Below are positions 1 through 8,639 of a stretch of 64,000 nucleotides of DNA, piece after piece; positions within the stretch are counted from its first letter, which is position 1; each line of letters begins with the position of its first letter. Source of the stretch: Nonomuraea turkmeniaca. Its GTDB lineage: Bacteria > Actinomycetota > Actinomycetes > Streptosporangiales > Streptosporangiaceae. Under the pieces are notes generated by a model. It searched no databases, was not told the DNA's origin, and saw only the letters and a list, made by a program, of their open reading frames with translations. The stretch lies in the NCBI RefSeq assembly GCF_005889735.1, contig NZ_VCKY01000027.1, positions 1-64,000 on the forward strand. Direction: 5' to 3'. Both the position numbers and the translations under genes were made by a program.

Positions 1-87
1 CCGCCCGAACTCCGAGCCGCACTCAAGACCATCACCCGGCACGTCGACGACTACGCCGCCCAAGCTCGGCTCCCTCGGGCGTCGTGA
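1..87 (+). CDS. 3' end of an unidentified CDS (partial)
   Basis: Frame 1 is open from the first base to a TGA at 85-87 and encodes 28 residues ending PRAS. The piece is rich in Ala, Arg and Leu, with GC-biased third positions like a real actinomycete gene. It converges with the secreted protein gene at 128-898. The fragment is too short to assign a function, and the gene body lies upstream of the window. Confidence 0.45.
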   Translation, partial: PPELRAALKTITRHVDDYAAQARLPRAS

Positions 88-127
88 AACTTGACACAAA
101 CGTCCAGAAACGCGAGACCAAAGATCG

Positions 128-898
128 TTAGGCGACCTGCTTCGAGGAGGCCGTCCAGGTGTTGCAGGAACCGGGGTCACCAGTGGCGAAGCCTCGCTTG
201 ACCCAGTAGGCGATGCTCTTCTTCTTGCCGTAGATGACGGAGTCGGAGAACTGGCCGTAGAGCTCGGACACCTCCTTGGCGGACCGGCCCTTCAGCGGCC
301 AGACGCTCCTGAGGAAGACCCCGGACAGGCAATCTCCCTGCAGGGCCTGACGCCGCAGTTGCTCCTTCCACTCCTCGTAGTGGTAGTAGCGGAGTCCTTC
401 TTTCGCCTTCTGGATGCCGACCAGGCGCTGCACGTGGTAGCCATAGGCCCTTGCCGCTGTGTAGGACAGCCACAGATTGTCAGGCTCCCCGAGCCAGCTT
501 CTGCCGAGCTGGTAGGTGATGCCGTCGGTCGCAGGGCAGTACCAGTACTGCGAGTCGTCGGCCGGAATCCTCATCCCACACCACCTCTTGGGAAGCCTCT
601 TGACGAAGGTGACCTTGGCCTTCTCGAAGGGCACCTCGTTGGCGGTGAGGTGCTTGCCCCAGGTGGCGTCAAGGCACCGGAAGATCGCCAGGATGTAGGC
701 CTTCGCGGAGACGGAGTCATTCCCCTTGACCGACTTCTCGGCGCACTTCGACGCGGGCAGCTTGCCGTAGCCGTAAAGGGCGTTTTCTGTGAGCTGAGGC
801 TCGTTCTCGATTGGATACGCCGCAGCGGGGGTGCTTAACGCCAGCACTGAGACGCAGCTCAGGCTGGCGATGACGAGGAGTCTCACGGGGCGTGACAA
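128..898 (-). CDS. secreted neutral zinc metallopeptidase-family protein lacking the zinc-binding residues
   Basis: A 256-residue exported protein. The TTG start at 898 is followed by a GTG at 886 that would give a tighter signal peptide; the hydrophobic segment ends near ALSTPAAAYP. The body follows the plan of the bacterial putative neutral zinc metallopeptidase family (YpfJ/KPN_00311 type): an early CLDATWG, paired cysteines in the WCGM and YWYCPATDG regions, a helix that in active members reads HEYGHHVQ, a later ELQADCLAG segment and a GDPGSC-type C terminus. Here the helix reads RAYGYHVQ and the later motif ALQGDCLSG, so both histidines and both acidic residues of the metal site are replaced. 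The fold is recognisable but catalysis is unlikely. A binding, inhibitory or structural role outside the cell is an inference. No operon partner is visible. Confidence 0.75.
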   Translation of the reverse strand: MSRPVRLLVIASLSCVSVLALSTPAAAYPIENEPQLTENALYGYGKLPASKCAEKSVKGNDSVSAKAYILAIFRCLDATWGKHLTANEVPFEKAKVTFVKRLPKRWCGMRIPADDSQYWYCPATDGITYQLGRSWLGEPDNLWLSYTAARAYGYHVQRLVGIQKAKEGLRYYHYEEWKEQLRRQALQGDCLSGVFLRSVWPLKGRSAKEVSELYGQFSDSVIYGKKKSIAYWVKRGFATGDPGSCNTWTASSKQVA

Positions 899-934
899 TA
901 CGGTCTAGACCATCCCGGGAGCAACAGTCAGTGA

Positions 935-1342
935 TTGCTATCAAGCGCCGATTTCTGTACTCATCCTCCTCGGAGGCCCGTCTGCGACCTGCAACGCCGC
1001 TACCCCACCGTACTGCGCAACCTTAAAATCATGGCCGACGACCGCGGCCACCCCCCCATGCCCGCCTGGCCGCAATGGTGCTGGCTGCCGATGGGCACCG
1101 CCGCGCTCGTACAACACCACGGCCCCGGCCCGAGCGCCATAGGCGACATCGCCCGCGTCGCGGCCGTAACCCAATGGGAACTCGTCGGCCGCCACATCGT
1201 CACCCCTCGACCGACGTCACCAGCGCAGCCGTGCCCGCTCCCCCACCTGCCCGCCACCCGCGCCGAGTTGGAAGGGGTCATCACCTGCGCGATGGCCGCC
1301 TGGGACACGCTCACGTCCGCGCCGTCACACATCGGCGGTTGA
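935..1342 (+). pseudogene. remnant of a WCWLPM-motif actinobacterial hypothetical protein
   Basis: Only the segment from about 968 to 1200 looks protein-like. It contains RRYPTVLRNL, MADDRGHPPMPAWP and WCWLPMG, then a DIARVAAVTQWELV helix. I recognise this from a widespread Streptomyces/Streptosporangiales hypothetical family that has a conserved WCWLPM core followed by a long C-terminal domain. The downstream part of the family is not continuous here and the reading degenerates after about 1205, so this is probably a 5' fragment. No ribosome binding site was found. The family's function is unknown to me. Confidence 0.4.
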
Positions 1343-1780
1343 GTCGTGTTCGTCGCTGGCGTCAACGAGTACCTCGCCGAGGCCAAACCCGCGTCCTGGG
1401 AATACTGCAGCCTCCGAATAAGTGCTCTGCGCCAGTAGTAGTACTTGACCCACAAGGCGCGGTCGCTGTGCTCCGGGTAGACCGCTTCCCAATCTGAAAC
1501 CGCACGCCACAACCCCCAAGCGCTCCTCAAATACGATTGCTCTCAACTTTGCTACATCGAGCAGCAATGGATCGTCACCAACCCAGCCGGGTCCGATTCG
1601 TTGACACCCTGGAGAAACAGGAGCTGCGCAAGCAGCTGGAACTGCCCGAACCGAACGTCACCGCTTTTGTCGTTATTTTGGGTTGTTGGCCTCTTCCCGC
1701 AGGTCAGAGTCATATGATCTTGTCAGGCACGTCAGGCGCGTAACGCTAATCCATCCACCTGCGGTGTATCATGCCCGGCG
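1343..1780. other. no supportable gene
   Basis: Short open frames exist on both strands but none has coding-like composition, a ribosome binding site or a recognisable motif. The stretch separates the WCWLPM remnant from the SARP remnant and may be decayed coding DNA. Confidence 0.4.
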
Positions 1781-2656
1781 GTGCTCCTTAATGATGTGGT
1801 GGCTCGTGTCGGGGGTTCCCCGCCTGCCTTCGAGGTGCTGGGCTCGTTGCGGGTGTGGGTGGACGGCCGGGAGCGTGCGGTGTCCCGGCCCGCGGTGCGT
1901 CGGCTGCTGGGCGCGCTGCTGCTCACGCCGGGCCGGCTGGTGGATCGGGCGCGGTTGATCGCGTTCGTGTGGGGGCCGTCAGGGTGTGAGCCAGCGGCGT
2001 TGCACAGTGCGGTGTACCGGTTGCGGGAGTGGCTGCGGCCGAGCGGCGTCGAGGTGGTGCGGGACAGCGATTGTTACCGTATCGAGGTGCCGCCGGAGCA
2101 GGTGGACGCGTCCCGTTTCCGCGCCGCGGTCGCCGGGGCGCGGGCCGAGCCGGATCCGGTGCGCCGGACCAATCTGCTGTTGGCGGCGCTGGAGTGTGGC
2201 GGGGTCCGTTGCTGGCCGAGGACATGGAATGGCCCCACGCCCTGCCCGCGGTCGCCGAACTGCAGCAGGCCAGGATCGACAGCGCGCGGGACCTGGCAGA
2301 GGCCGCCGTCGGTTGCGGGCGCGCCGCCGAGGCCGTCGACCCTCTGCAGTGTCTGGCCGAGGCGCTGCCCTACGACGAGACCATCCACACCCAGCTGATC
2401 ATCCTGCTCGGGCACGCCGACCGGCGTGCCGAAGGGCTGCGCCGCTATGAGCTGATCCGACACCGCTTGGCCAACGAGTTCGGGGTGGACCCGGGCCCGG
2501 GGCTGCGTCGCGCGCATCTGGCCCTGCTCGGCGACGACCTGCCGGTGCCCGGCCCGCCCCCGTCGCCGGTCTGCCTGCTGCCGGGCGACCTGCCCGATTT
2601 CACCGGCCGCGAGGCGGAGCTGGAGCGCATCTGGTGGAGGTTGAGTCCGGCGTACT
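1781..2656 (+). pseudogene. SARP/AfsR-type transcriptional regulator, frameshifted and truncated
   Basis: Two overlapping frames together encode a Streptomyces antibiotic regulatory protein. Frame one starts at GTG 1781 and gives the OmpR-like winged helix (FEVLGSLRVWVDGRE, then LLGALLLTPGRLV, then LHSAVYRLREWLRP) and the start of the BTAD domain (VDASRFRAAVAGAR). Reading must change frame near 2195-2210, in a G-rich run, to continue as GPLLAEDMEWPHALP, the remaining BTAD helices and ANEFGVDPGPGLRRAHLALL. The NB-ARC lead-in (LPDFTGREAELERI) then breaks off at about 2640 into unrelated sequence. The ATPase and TPR parts of an AfsR-type protein are missing. The frameshift could be a sequencing error, but the truncation cannot be explained that way. 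Confidence 0.75.
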
Positions 2657-2982
2657 TCTATAGCAGCACGCGGGCGCGGTCGTAGCCCAGGCGGGCCCGG
2701 TCGGTGTATGGACAGATATCGGCGGCCGCGGGCCGTCGGGCAGGGACGGGGCGACGTTCGGAGCTGAGGGGTCGTATCCTTTGGCGCGAGCCGGACACGC
2801 CGCCACCTCATCGTCGACATCCAACAGCCACTCGGCCGGGACGCGAGACGTGAACCGGTCGCGAGCAGCGCGACAACAACTCCGGTGCCCGTCGCGAAAA
2901 TCCGATGATCGATAGATCGATGGACGTTTGGTGGTGCCGACCGGGGCGGAGTTGCTGTCGCGCTCGATGCCACGAAGAGTTC
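2657..2982. other. no supportable gene
   Basis: Nothing coding-like was seen between the end of the SARP remnant and the stop codon of the next gene. The stretch marks the truncation point of the regulator. Confidence 0.35.
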
Positions 2983-3273
2983 TTAGCAGGTCTCAACCTT
3001 GTCGTACTCGGCAAACGGCTGGTTGAAGGCGGTCACGTCTCTCGAAGCGCCGGCGTTGACGGTGAAGCACCCGGAGTCCCGGGCGTACCTCCAGACGACC
3101 TTCAGTCTGTGGCTAGTCGAGCAGTTGTTGTGCATCGTGACATTGTTAAAGTTATGCACATCGACCGACACACACCCCGGCTTCGCGCCGGCGGACGCGG
3201 GCGACACCACGCCGACGAGTGCGGCTCCGGAAAAAGCTACGATCATCGCGGCTCGGGTAACGCTCTTTCTCAT
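2983..3273 (-). CDS. small secreted protein with tendamistat-like cysteine spacing
   Basis: The ATG at 3273 was chosen because a GGAGG sits just upstream and a clean signal peptide follows (MRKSVTRAAM, a hydrophobic core, cleavage after SPASA). The 119-residue upstream extension lacks these. The mature part is about 65-70 residues with four cysteines spaced 17, 18 and 27 residues apart. From memory, tendamistat (a streptomycete alpha-amylase inhibitor) has spacings of 16, 18 and 28 and a beta-strand LKVV/VKVV-like segment at the same place. The inhibitory WRY triplet of tendamistat lies between its first two cysteines. Here a WRY occurs instead after the second cysteine, within VVWRYARD. A small disulfide-bonded beta-sandwich is therefore likely, but amylase inhibition is uncertain. 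No partner gene is adjacent. Confidence 0.65.
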   Translation of the reverse strand: MRKSVTRAAMIVAFSGAALVGVVSPASAGAKPGCVSVDVHNFNNVTMHNNCSTSHRLKVVWRYARDSGCFTVNAGASRDVTAFNQPFAEYDKVETC

Positions 3274-3596
3274 CTTTTTCCTCCGATTTTCTGAATCTGG
3301 CGATCCGACTATGGGAGCGCCCTCACTGGCGACACCCCTCACATGGTGTCAGGCCCGAACCTGGAAACGTTGTCCGTGCGTGCCAGCTTTCTTGACTCCG
3401 CGCGCACGATCCGTGCCCCGAGCGGCCGGCCCACGCCCGCCGACACCTCGCCCACTGGCCTTCGGGGAGGCGGAAAGTCGGGACTCCAGGTCCTTGAGTC
3501 CTCCTCGCACGCCTGCGCGTAGACCCCGCTCGAAACGCTCGAAACCCCCTGCCCTCCAGGTTTGCCTCGTGTTGGTAGCCACCGTCGAAACCGTGT
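3274..3596. other. intergenic region, divergent leaders
   Basis: It holds the ribosome binding site of the small secreted protein on the minus strand and the 5' region of the one-TM protein on the plus strand. No gene or clear hairpin was recognised. Confidence 0.4.
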
Positions 3597-4217
3597 GTGA
3601 GCTGGGCGGGGAGCCTGGCCAAGGGGGTGCGCCGCGCGCCCCCTGCGGATGGGGTGAATTACCTGTGGGAATTCGGATTCCCATTGGGACTTCTCGGGCT
3701 TATCGACCATGCGAAACCGGGATCGCCTGACCCGCCGGCGCTTATGGCAGGCTTCCTGGCGTGCGTAGGCTTCGGCATCTGGGCGAGTACGTGGGGCACC
3801 GACAGCACCTCACCTCAAACGGATCCCGCCTCGACGCCGCCTCTCCTGAGCGTTGCCGAGCGGTCGATCGTGGTCACCTCCCCGCTACCGTCTGCTTCCG
3901 CGCCTCGCACGCCGCGGCCCTCGGCGACGCCCAGCTCAGGTCGCAAGGTGTCGGAGAACAAGGCGATAGCGCCGGGGAACCGTCAACGACCGGCGGCCTC
4001 CGCTGCACCGCGTGCGCGTCCCGAGAACGTTCCGGACCCTCGCCGGAAGACGACGACGCGCGTTGATCGTGTGGAAGGGCCCAAGCGCATCGTTCAGGAA
4101 GACGGCGGCAAGAAGCGAGAAGTCCCGCTGATCGCCGCGAAGTGCGACGAGCTGTTCCCGCCTTCACACCCTGAGTCTCGTGTCCGCAACCGTGCATGCC
4201 ATCTGATTTACGGATAG
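3597..4217 (+). CDS. one-TM protein with C-terminal CDELFPP/ACHLIYG motif (paralogue 1)
   Basis: A 206-residue protein from GTG 3597; the start is uncertain because no good ribosome binding site is seen, and GTG 3654 is an alternative. It has one hydrophobic span (ALMAGFLACVGFGIWAS). A long low-complexity segment rich in Ser, Pro, Thr and Ala follows, then a basic stretch, and the end carries IAAKCDELFPPSHPE and RNRACHLIYG. The gene at 49558-50223 has the same order and nearly the same end (IAAMCDELFPPSRPE, RNRACHLIHG), so they are paralogues. The two conserved Cys in the tail could pair outside the membrane. I recall similar tails in other Streptosporangiales but no assigned function. Confidence 0.65.
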   Translation: MSWAGSLAKGVRRAPPADGVNYLWEFGFPLGLLGLIDHAKPGSPDPPALMAGFLACVGFGIWASTWGTDSTSPQTDPASTPPLLSVAERSIVVTSPLPSASAPRTPRPSATPSSGRKVSENKAIAPGNRQRPAASAAPRARPENVPDPRRKTTTRVDRVEGPKRIVQEDGGKKREVPLIAAKCDELFPPSHPESRVRNRACHLIYG

Positions 4218-4433
4218 CGCGTCAACGGCAAGCTGCGGACGCGGGAGAAGGGAACTGGGCTCCGGGCCGGCAGTTTGGTGGCTTCGTCGAATCTATGCCT
4301 ATATGGGTCACAATGCCTATTTTGAACGGTCCGCTACCACGGGAGTGTAATTCCGGTTGTTTATAGGGATGCGTGGGGCGTTGGCCGGTGTGCTTGACTC
4401 GTGCCTTGTAACCCACACCCTCAGGGAGGGTCC

Positions 4434-6212
4434 ATGGGGGAGTTCGTCGGGATCGACCCGGGCGGGGCAGAACGGCTGATGCACCAGATGAGCATCAGCA
4501 AAAACGTCCTGGCCCAGACACGACCAGGGCTCGAGGCGGCCATCGCCGAGGCAGGCGCGTCGTGGACAGGTCCGCAAGGAGTGGCCGCCATGCATCGGTC
4601 CTGGGCGTTCTTCGACGACACGCAGCGAGATCTTAAATGGCGGATGGACACGCTCAAGCAGACGGTTCCGAGCTCAGGAAACGGCCAGGTGGGCGTGTTC
4701 TTCACGTTCAATAACGAAGCGGAGGCCACCCGGCAGGGAAAAGCCGACGCAGTGCCTATCGCCGAAGCGCTCAAGCAGCATGAAATCGAGAATTCGATGA
4801 AGAGTTGGCGAAAGGTGACGGCCGCCACGGCGGCGACGAAAGAGAAGTTAAAGGATCCCGCCTACGCCGCTTCCTTGCTGGCCGCCCTCGGGCCGGACAG
4901 ATTCCGTGCGCTCTTTATGCACTGGATGAAGGACAAGGGCCCCGCGGCGATGGACAAAGGACTTCCGCCCTCTGTTGTCCAGCAAGGTCGTGAGAGTCTG
5001 GGCCCGCTAGCCGAGGCTTACGCCAACGCCGAGCGTGCGGGACGGCTGGGTGAGGAGTGGCGCCAGTTCATAGAGACGACCGATCCAGGTTTGCTGACAG
5101 GGCTTGTCACTATGTCCAAACCTTCGAGCACACTTCTCAATCAGGTGGCGCGTCGTGTACTGGGTCGTTCCCTTGCTGCAGATCGGCCGACGAGCCCGAA
5201 CTGGAACCTCAATGCGCTAGTGGAGGCATACGACGCTAACCCGCAGGCGCTACAAAAGCTGCTTGCTGAGGACAAGGATGCTGCGGGCTGGTTGCTGCAC
5301 CCGGGGCGGTTCATGCGGACTGGCGTTCCCGGCTTCGAAGAGCGGTTGGCGGGCGTTCTGGACAAGGCATTGAGGCCGGGCGCGGGTAATGATCGCGAAC
5401 GTGAGCGGGCCTGGCTCAACATTATTAGCGCCGTAGGTGCCAGGGACACTCCCTGGCTTGGTGGCCAGTGGATTCCAAATGCTTGGCTTCGTCGCGGCGA
5501 GAGCTCCCCAGTCAGCCAAGCGCTGGCTAAAAACGTGGCGCCCTATCTCGACAAGCTTGCACGTCTACAGGCGAAGGAGTCCTCACCCGACCTCACAAAA
5601 CTGCATCCGGCGCCGCCGTGGGACAGGCTCGATCCGGACACAGCGGCTCGTTTCTTGGGTGCTTTGATGCAAGATAAGGCGGCAGCCAATACGCTATTAA
5701 AATCCTGGCGTGAGTACACGGTGAGCATGGACATCGGTCGATTCCATCCGTTCGACAGTGACCCCAAGACACGCGCCGGATTCGTGAATATCAGCGCCTT
5801 ATCGAGTGGGGCGGCAAATCTGCTACTGGATGGCTCCGCCTATGCCGAGTGGAGCGATGACGAGTACGCCGATTGGGTCGCCGGTGTCATGCTGACGCCC
5901 ATCGATTGGCTCTCCAACAAATATTGGCCCATCGATAACCCTGCAACCGCGACCGTTCGAGACCGAGGACAGGATGACCTCAAAGACAGAATCAAGAATA
6001 AGATAACGGACTACTTCGACGGCAAGTCTGACGACACTGCGGAGAATGTCGCCAACGATATCATCGAATGGCAGAAACAGTGGGTGATTAAATCGTTGGC
6101 GCAGCACAGGCAAATGGAGTTGACGGAGGAAGACGTGGACATGATTGACAAAGCGTTCAAAGGACGGCTCTATCAGGCCCTGGTCAAAGCGCTGGAGCGA
6201 CGGGGAGGCTGA
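4434..6212 (+). CDS. large helical WXG100-type secretion-module protein (module 1)
   Basis: A 592-residue protein. The ATG at 4434 follows GGGAGGGTCC and is preferred over the in-frame ATG at 4401. Residues 1-80 form a WXG100-like helical hairpin with a SWTGPQG turn. The rest is alpha-helical, with an ALGPDRFRALF segment and a later FVNISALSSGAANLLLDG segment, resembling long helical proteins that accompany WXG100 genes in Streptosporangiales (DUF6571-like is my recollection, uncertain). The start of the next gene (a small WXG100 protein) is two bases after the stop, so they form an operon. The same gene set recurs at 56.75-59.7 kb. A substrate or chaperone-like component of a type VII-like secretion pathway is the inference. 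No Ecc apparatus genes are in the window. Confidence 0.65.
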   Translation: MGEFVGIDPGGAERLMHQMSISKNVLAQTRPGLEAAIAEAGASWTGPQGVAAMHRSWAFFDDTQRDLKWRMDTLKQTVPSSGNGQVGVFFTFNNEAEATRQGKADAVPIAEALKQHEIENSMKSWRKVTAATAATKEKLKDPAYAASLLAALGPDRFRALFMHWMKDKGPAAMDKGLPPSVVQQGRESLGPLAEAYANAERAGRLGEEWRQFIETTDPGLLTGLVTMSKPSSTLLNQVARRVLGRSLAADRPTSPNWNLNALVEAYDANPQALQKLLAEDKDAAGWLLHPGRFMRTGVPGFEERLAGVLDKALRPGAGNDRERERAWLNIISAVGARDTPWLGGQWIPNAWLRRGESSPVSQALAKNVAPYLDKLARLQAKESSPDLTKLHPAPPWDRLDPDTAARFLGALMQDKAAANTLLKSWREYTVSMDIGRFHPFDSDPKTRAGFVNISALSSGAANLLLDGSAYAEWSDDEYADWVAGVMLTPIDWLSNKYWPIDNPATATVRDRGQDDLKDRIKNKITDYFDGKSDDTAENVANDIIEWQKQWVIKSLAQHRQMELTEEDVDMIDKAFKGRLYQALVKALERRGG

Positions 6213-6214
6213 GC

Positions 6215-6508
6215 ATGTCCTTTCCTGACCCAGGTCAACTGCTCCGCCAGGCCGCTGACAAGGAATTGCTTGCCACGAGCCTCACTCGATACGTCAAGGC
6301 CATGGAGGAAGTCTTCGTCGGAGCTCTGGCGAATCCCCAGACCGTTGAGGCGTTCTGGAAGGGGCCTGCCGCACGTCGGTTCAACACCCAGGCCGCCCAG
6401 TTGGGCCGTGAGATCGAACTCCTCCGGGAGACCTGCGCAGCTACCGCCGACCGACTACGCAAACAGGCCGAACTCCTGCGCAAGGAAGCAGCCCAGTTAC
6501 CAAGCTGA
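6215..6508 (+). CDS. WXG100-like small protein (module 1)
   Basis: A 97-residue protein that begins two bases after the previous stop, with GGGAGG as ribosome binding site. It is all-helical, and a central FWKGPAARRF turn carries the W-x-G motif between two amphipathic helices, followed by a heptad-like C terminus (LLRETCAATADRLRKQAELL). The length and motif fit the ESAT-6/WXG100 superfamily of type VII secretion substrates, which work as hairpin dimers. The partner is probably the large protein encoded just upstream. A lipoprotein gene converges on its 3' end with a 10-base gap. Confidence 0.7.
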   Translation: MSFPDPGQLLRQAADKELLATSLTRYVKAMEEVFVGALANPQTVEAFWKGPAARRFNTQAAQLGREIELLRETCAATADRLRKQAELLRKEAAQLPS

Positions 6509-6518
6509 GCACGTTCCG

Positions 6519-7043
6519 TCAGCGGCCGTGAGCGTAGCAGCTGGTCTTGCCGACGATCATGATATTAGGCTTCTGGCCGTTGCGGACGGTCACAGTAAAG
6601 GTCAAACCCATCTTTGGGTTGTGCACGACGGATACGCCGAGGTTCTCATCGCCAAGATCCCGGTCGTTCACAACCGAGTCGTAGCCCATGAACTTCAGCA
6701 CGCTCTGCATCAAGCCAGCGGAGTTGTACGGCATGTGCACGGCAGGCGGACCGGAGAGATCGCCTTGAGCCCGGAAGAATCGCTGTACCTGACCAGGCAC
6801 GCAACCTGATTCCGTATCTTTGTCCGCTCGTTCCGTCGCTGTCACCTTTCCGGACGCGGCTACTTCGCGAGAGGCCAGCAGTTTGTCGCCGTCCGCGATG
6901 AGCTGTTTCGTGGCCTCTTCCAAGGTGGGCTTGTCGGACTCCCCGCCTGTGCAACCCGTCACAACCACGAGGGAGACGAGCACCGCGGCGACAGACAGTC
7001 GGCGAATATCTGGGCGCACGCCCCGGACACTACCTAACCCCAT
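6519..7043 (-). CDS. lipoprotein of WXG100-type module 1
   Basis: The ATG at 7043 follows a GAGGTG ribosome binding site. The 174-residue product starts with a basic N region and hydrophobic core, then a lipobox VVVTGC, so it should be a membrane-anchored lipoprotein with Cys29 or nearby lipidated. The mature part has two more cysteines (SGCVPGQ and TSCYAHG). A FTVTVRNGQ strand is near the end. An upstream in-frame extension to 7169 exists but lacks a signal. The gene is convergent with the WXG100 pair. The second module at 57 kb also has a lipoprotein, which supports a functional association, although the two lipoproteins are not obviously homologous. Confidence 0.65.
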   Translation of the reverse strand: MGLGSVRGVRPDIRRLSVAAVLVSLVVVTGCTGGESDKPTLEEATKQLIADGDKLLASREVAASGKVTATERADKDTESGCVPGQVQRFFRAQGDLSGPPAVHMPYNSAGLMQSVLKFMGYDSVVNDRDLGDENLGVSVVHNPKMGLTFTVTVRNGQKPNIMIVGKTSCYAHGR

Positions 7044-7257
7044 GCCTACGTACACCTCGTATGCCTGTTCTGCACTGAAACGCTCATCCCGCTCGCGAAC
7101 CTTAAGCACGTAGCTCGAGTGATCAGTTTGACCCTCACGAGTCCCTGCTGCACTTGGGCCGGTGGGCAAGATTTACACCCCGGCGTGGGCCCAGGTATTC
7201 ATCCCACCTGATTCCAGCGTGTGATCGTTGTGGTCTGCGCGGAACGGTGTCCATCCT

Positions 7258-8633
7258 CTACGGGTGAGGCCAAAGGTGGGCGAACTCCTGCTCGACGCCG
7301 TTGAGGTTACGCGGGGTGCGGGCGAGTCTTTCCACGAAGGCGAACTTTCGGCGCCGCAGCCAGCGGTTTGCCTGTCCGACCCCGAGGGTGAGACTGGGAA
7401 TGAGCGCGCCGAGCAGGGGTGAGCGGACGCTGACCAGTTCCTTGGCCGCGTTGATTGCCTGACCCTGGGCAGGGTGCCGCTCGGACAGTCCGGTTTCGAG
7501 GCGCACGCCGTATGAGGTGAGCTCGGCACAGGCGCGTGCGACATCGTCACGCTTGCCTTCGGCGATAGCGGCGTCGACGCGGGCGCAGTACTCCCGGAAC
7601 CGTCGAGCGGGCCTGCTCTCGCGCGTCTCCAAAGTGATCTCCAGAACCTTGGCGGGGCGTCTGGCCCGGCTGAGGACGTGCTTGATGACGAGCGGGATAC
7701 GAACCCTGAACGCTTCAAAACCGAGTAGTTCATTGACCTGGTGGTCGCGAGCGCGTTCGGCGTCGCCGACCAGGGCCGTCACCCGCTCAGCAAAGCCGCG
7801 ACTCGGTGCTTCCTTGACCAGTTCACTCCGTAGCGCGTCGGCGCTGTAGGGACAGCCGAAGGGGTCGGCCAGGAGCAGGTATACGTGTGCGGTAGATGAG
7901 GTGCGCAGCGAAACGCTCGGGGTACGTGCCCGGTGCGTCATAAGACAGCAAAGGCGCTCCGCTGTCGTCCCAGTTGACCGCCATGATTTCGTCCCTGCTG
8001 CGCCCGAGGGTAGTGATCGAGAATTCGTGGTAGCTGTCATTACCGAAGATGGCGTCGCGCATCTCCAGTCTGTGCGGTGACATCCTTGCCGAAGACGGAC
8101 TGATCGCCCGCAGCCAAGCAAGGACCAGTTCCTCCGTCAGGTCAACGTTCAACACGGCGCCAACAGCGGCGATCGAACTCTGCCCACGCGCCGACTTCAG
8201 GGCCGTGGCCTTGGCAGCCGCGAGCACCGCGAAGGTCTCCGGCCCGGACAGACTACAATCCACCCCTCCCACGACCTGCCACGCAGGCCTGATCAGCGGA
8301 TCCAGGTACAGGGCTTTCTCTTCCCTCTCGGGCCCTGTTAGCACCCCTCTAGTAGAGAACGGCCGCGTTGACGAACTCCGCTACAGCAAGCAGCATGAGC
8401 CGACGAGTGGACAGCCGGGTTTCGGGCGGCTCTTGACCCACGCCACCGAAGTACCGCAGGGCGTGGTCAACGGTCGCGTTAGAGCAGGATGCTGGAACCC
8501 CGGCCGGCGCGTCATATCGCCTGACCGCGCTTCGCAGCACGGCAGCCGCATGATCGGGATCATCGAACAATCTCCGGACACTGCGGGGCTGTGACAAGTC
8601 CTCATGGTCCGGCGCGGAGCCGTCCGCCATCAT
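7258..8633 (-). pseudogene. decayed gene for an unidentified protein, in three frame segments
   Basis: Three adjoining minus-strand segments read as one protein if two single-base shifts are allowed. Segment 8633-8349 ends in LLAVAEFVNAAVLY followed by TAG. Segment 8344-7900 starts LTGPEREEKALYLDPLI. Segment 7895-7258 starts AHVYLLLADPFGCPYSADAL and ends EFAHLWPHP. The shifts fall near 8350 and 7890-7900. The joined protein would be roughly 450 residues, mostly helical, with no motif I recognise. Either the gene is dead, or the sequence has two indel errors. Confidence 0.5.
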
Positions 8634-8639
8634 TCTTGA

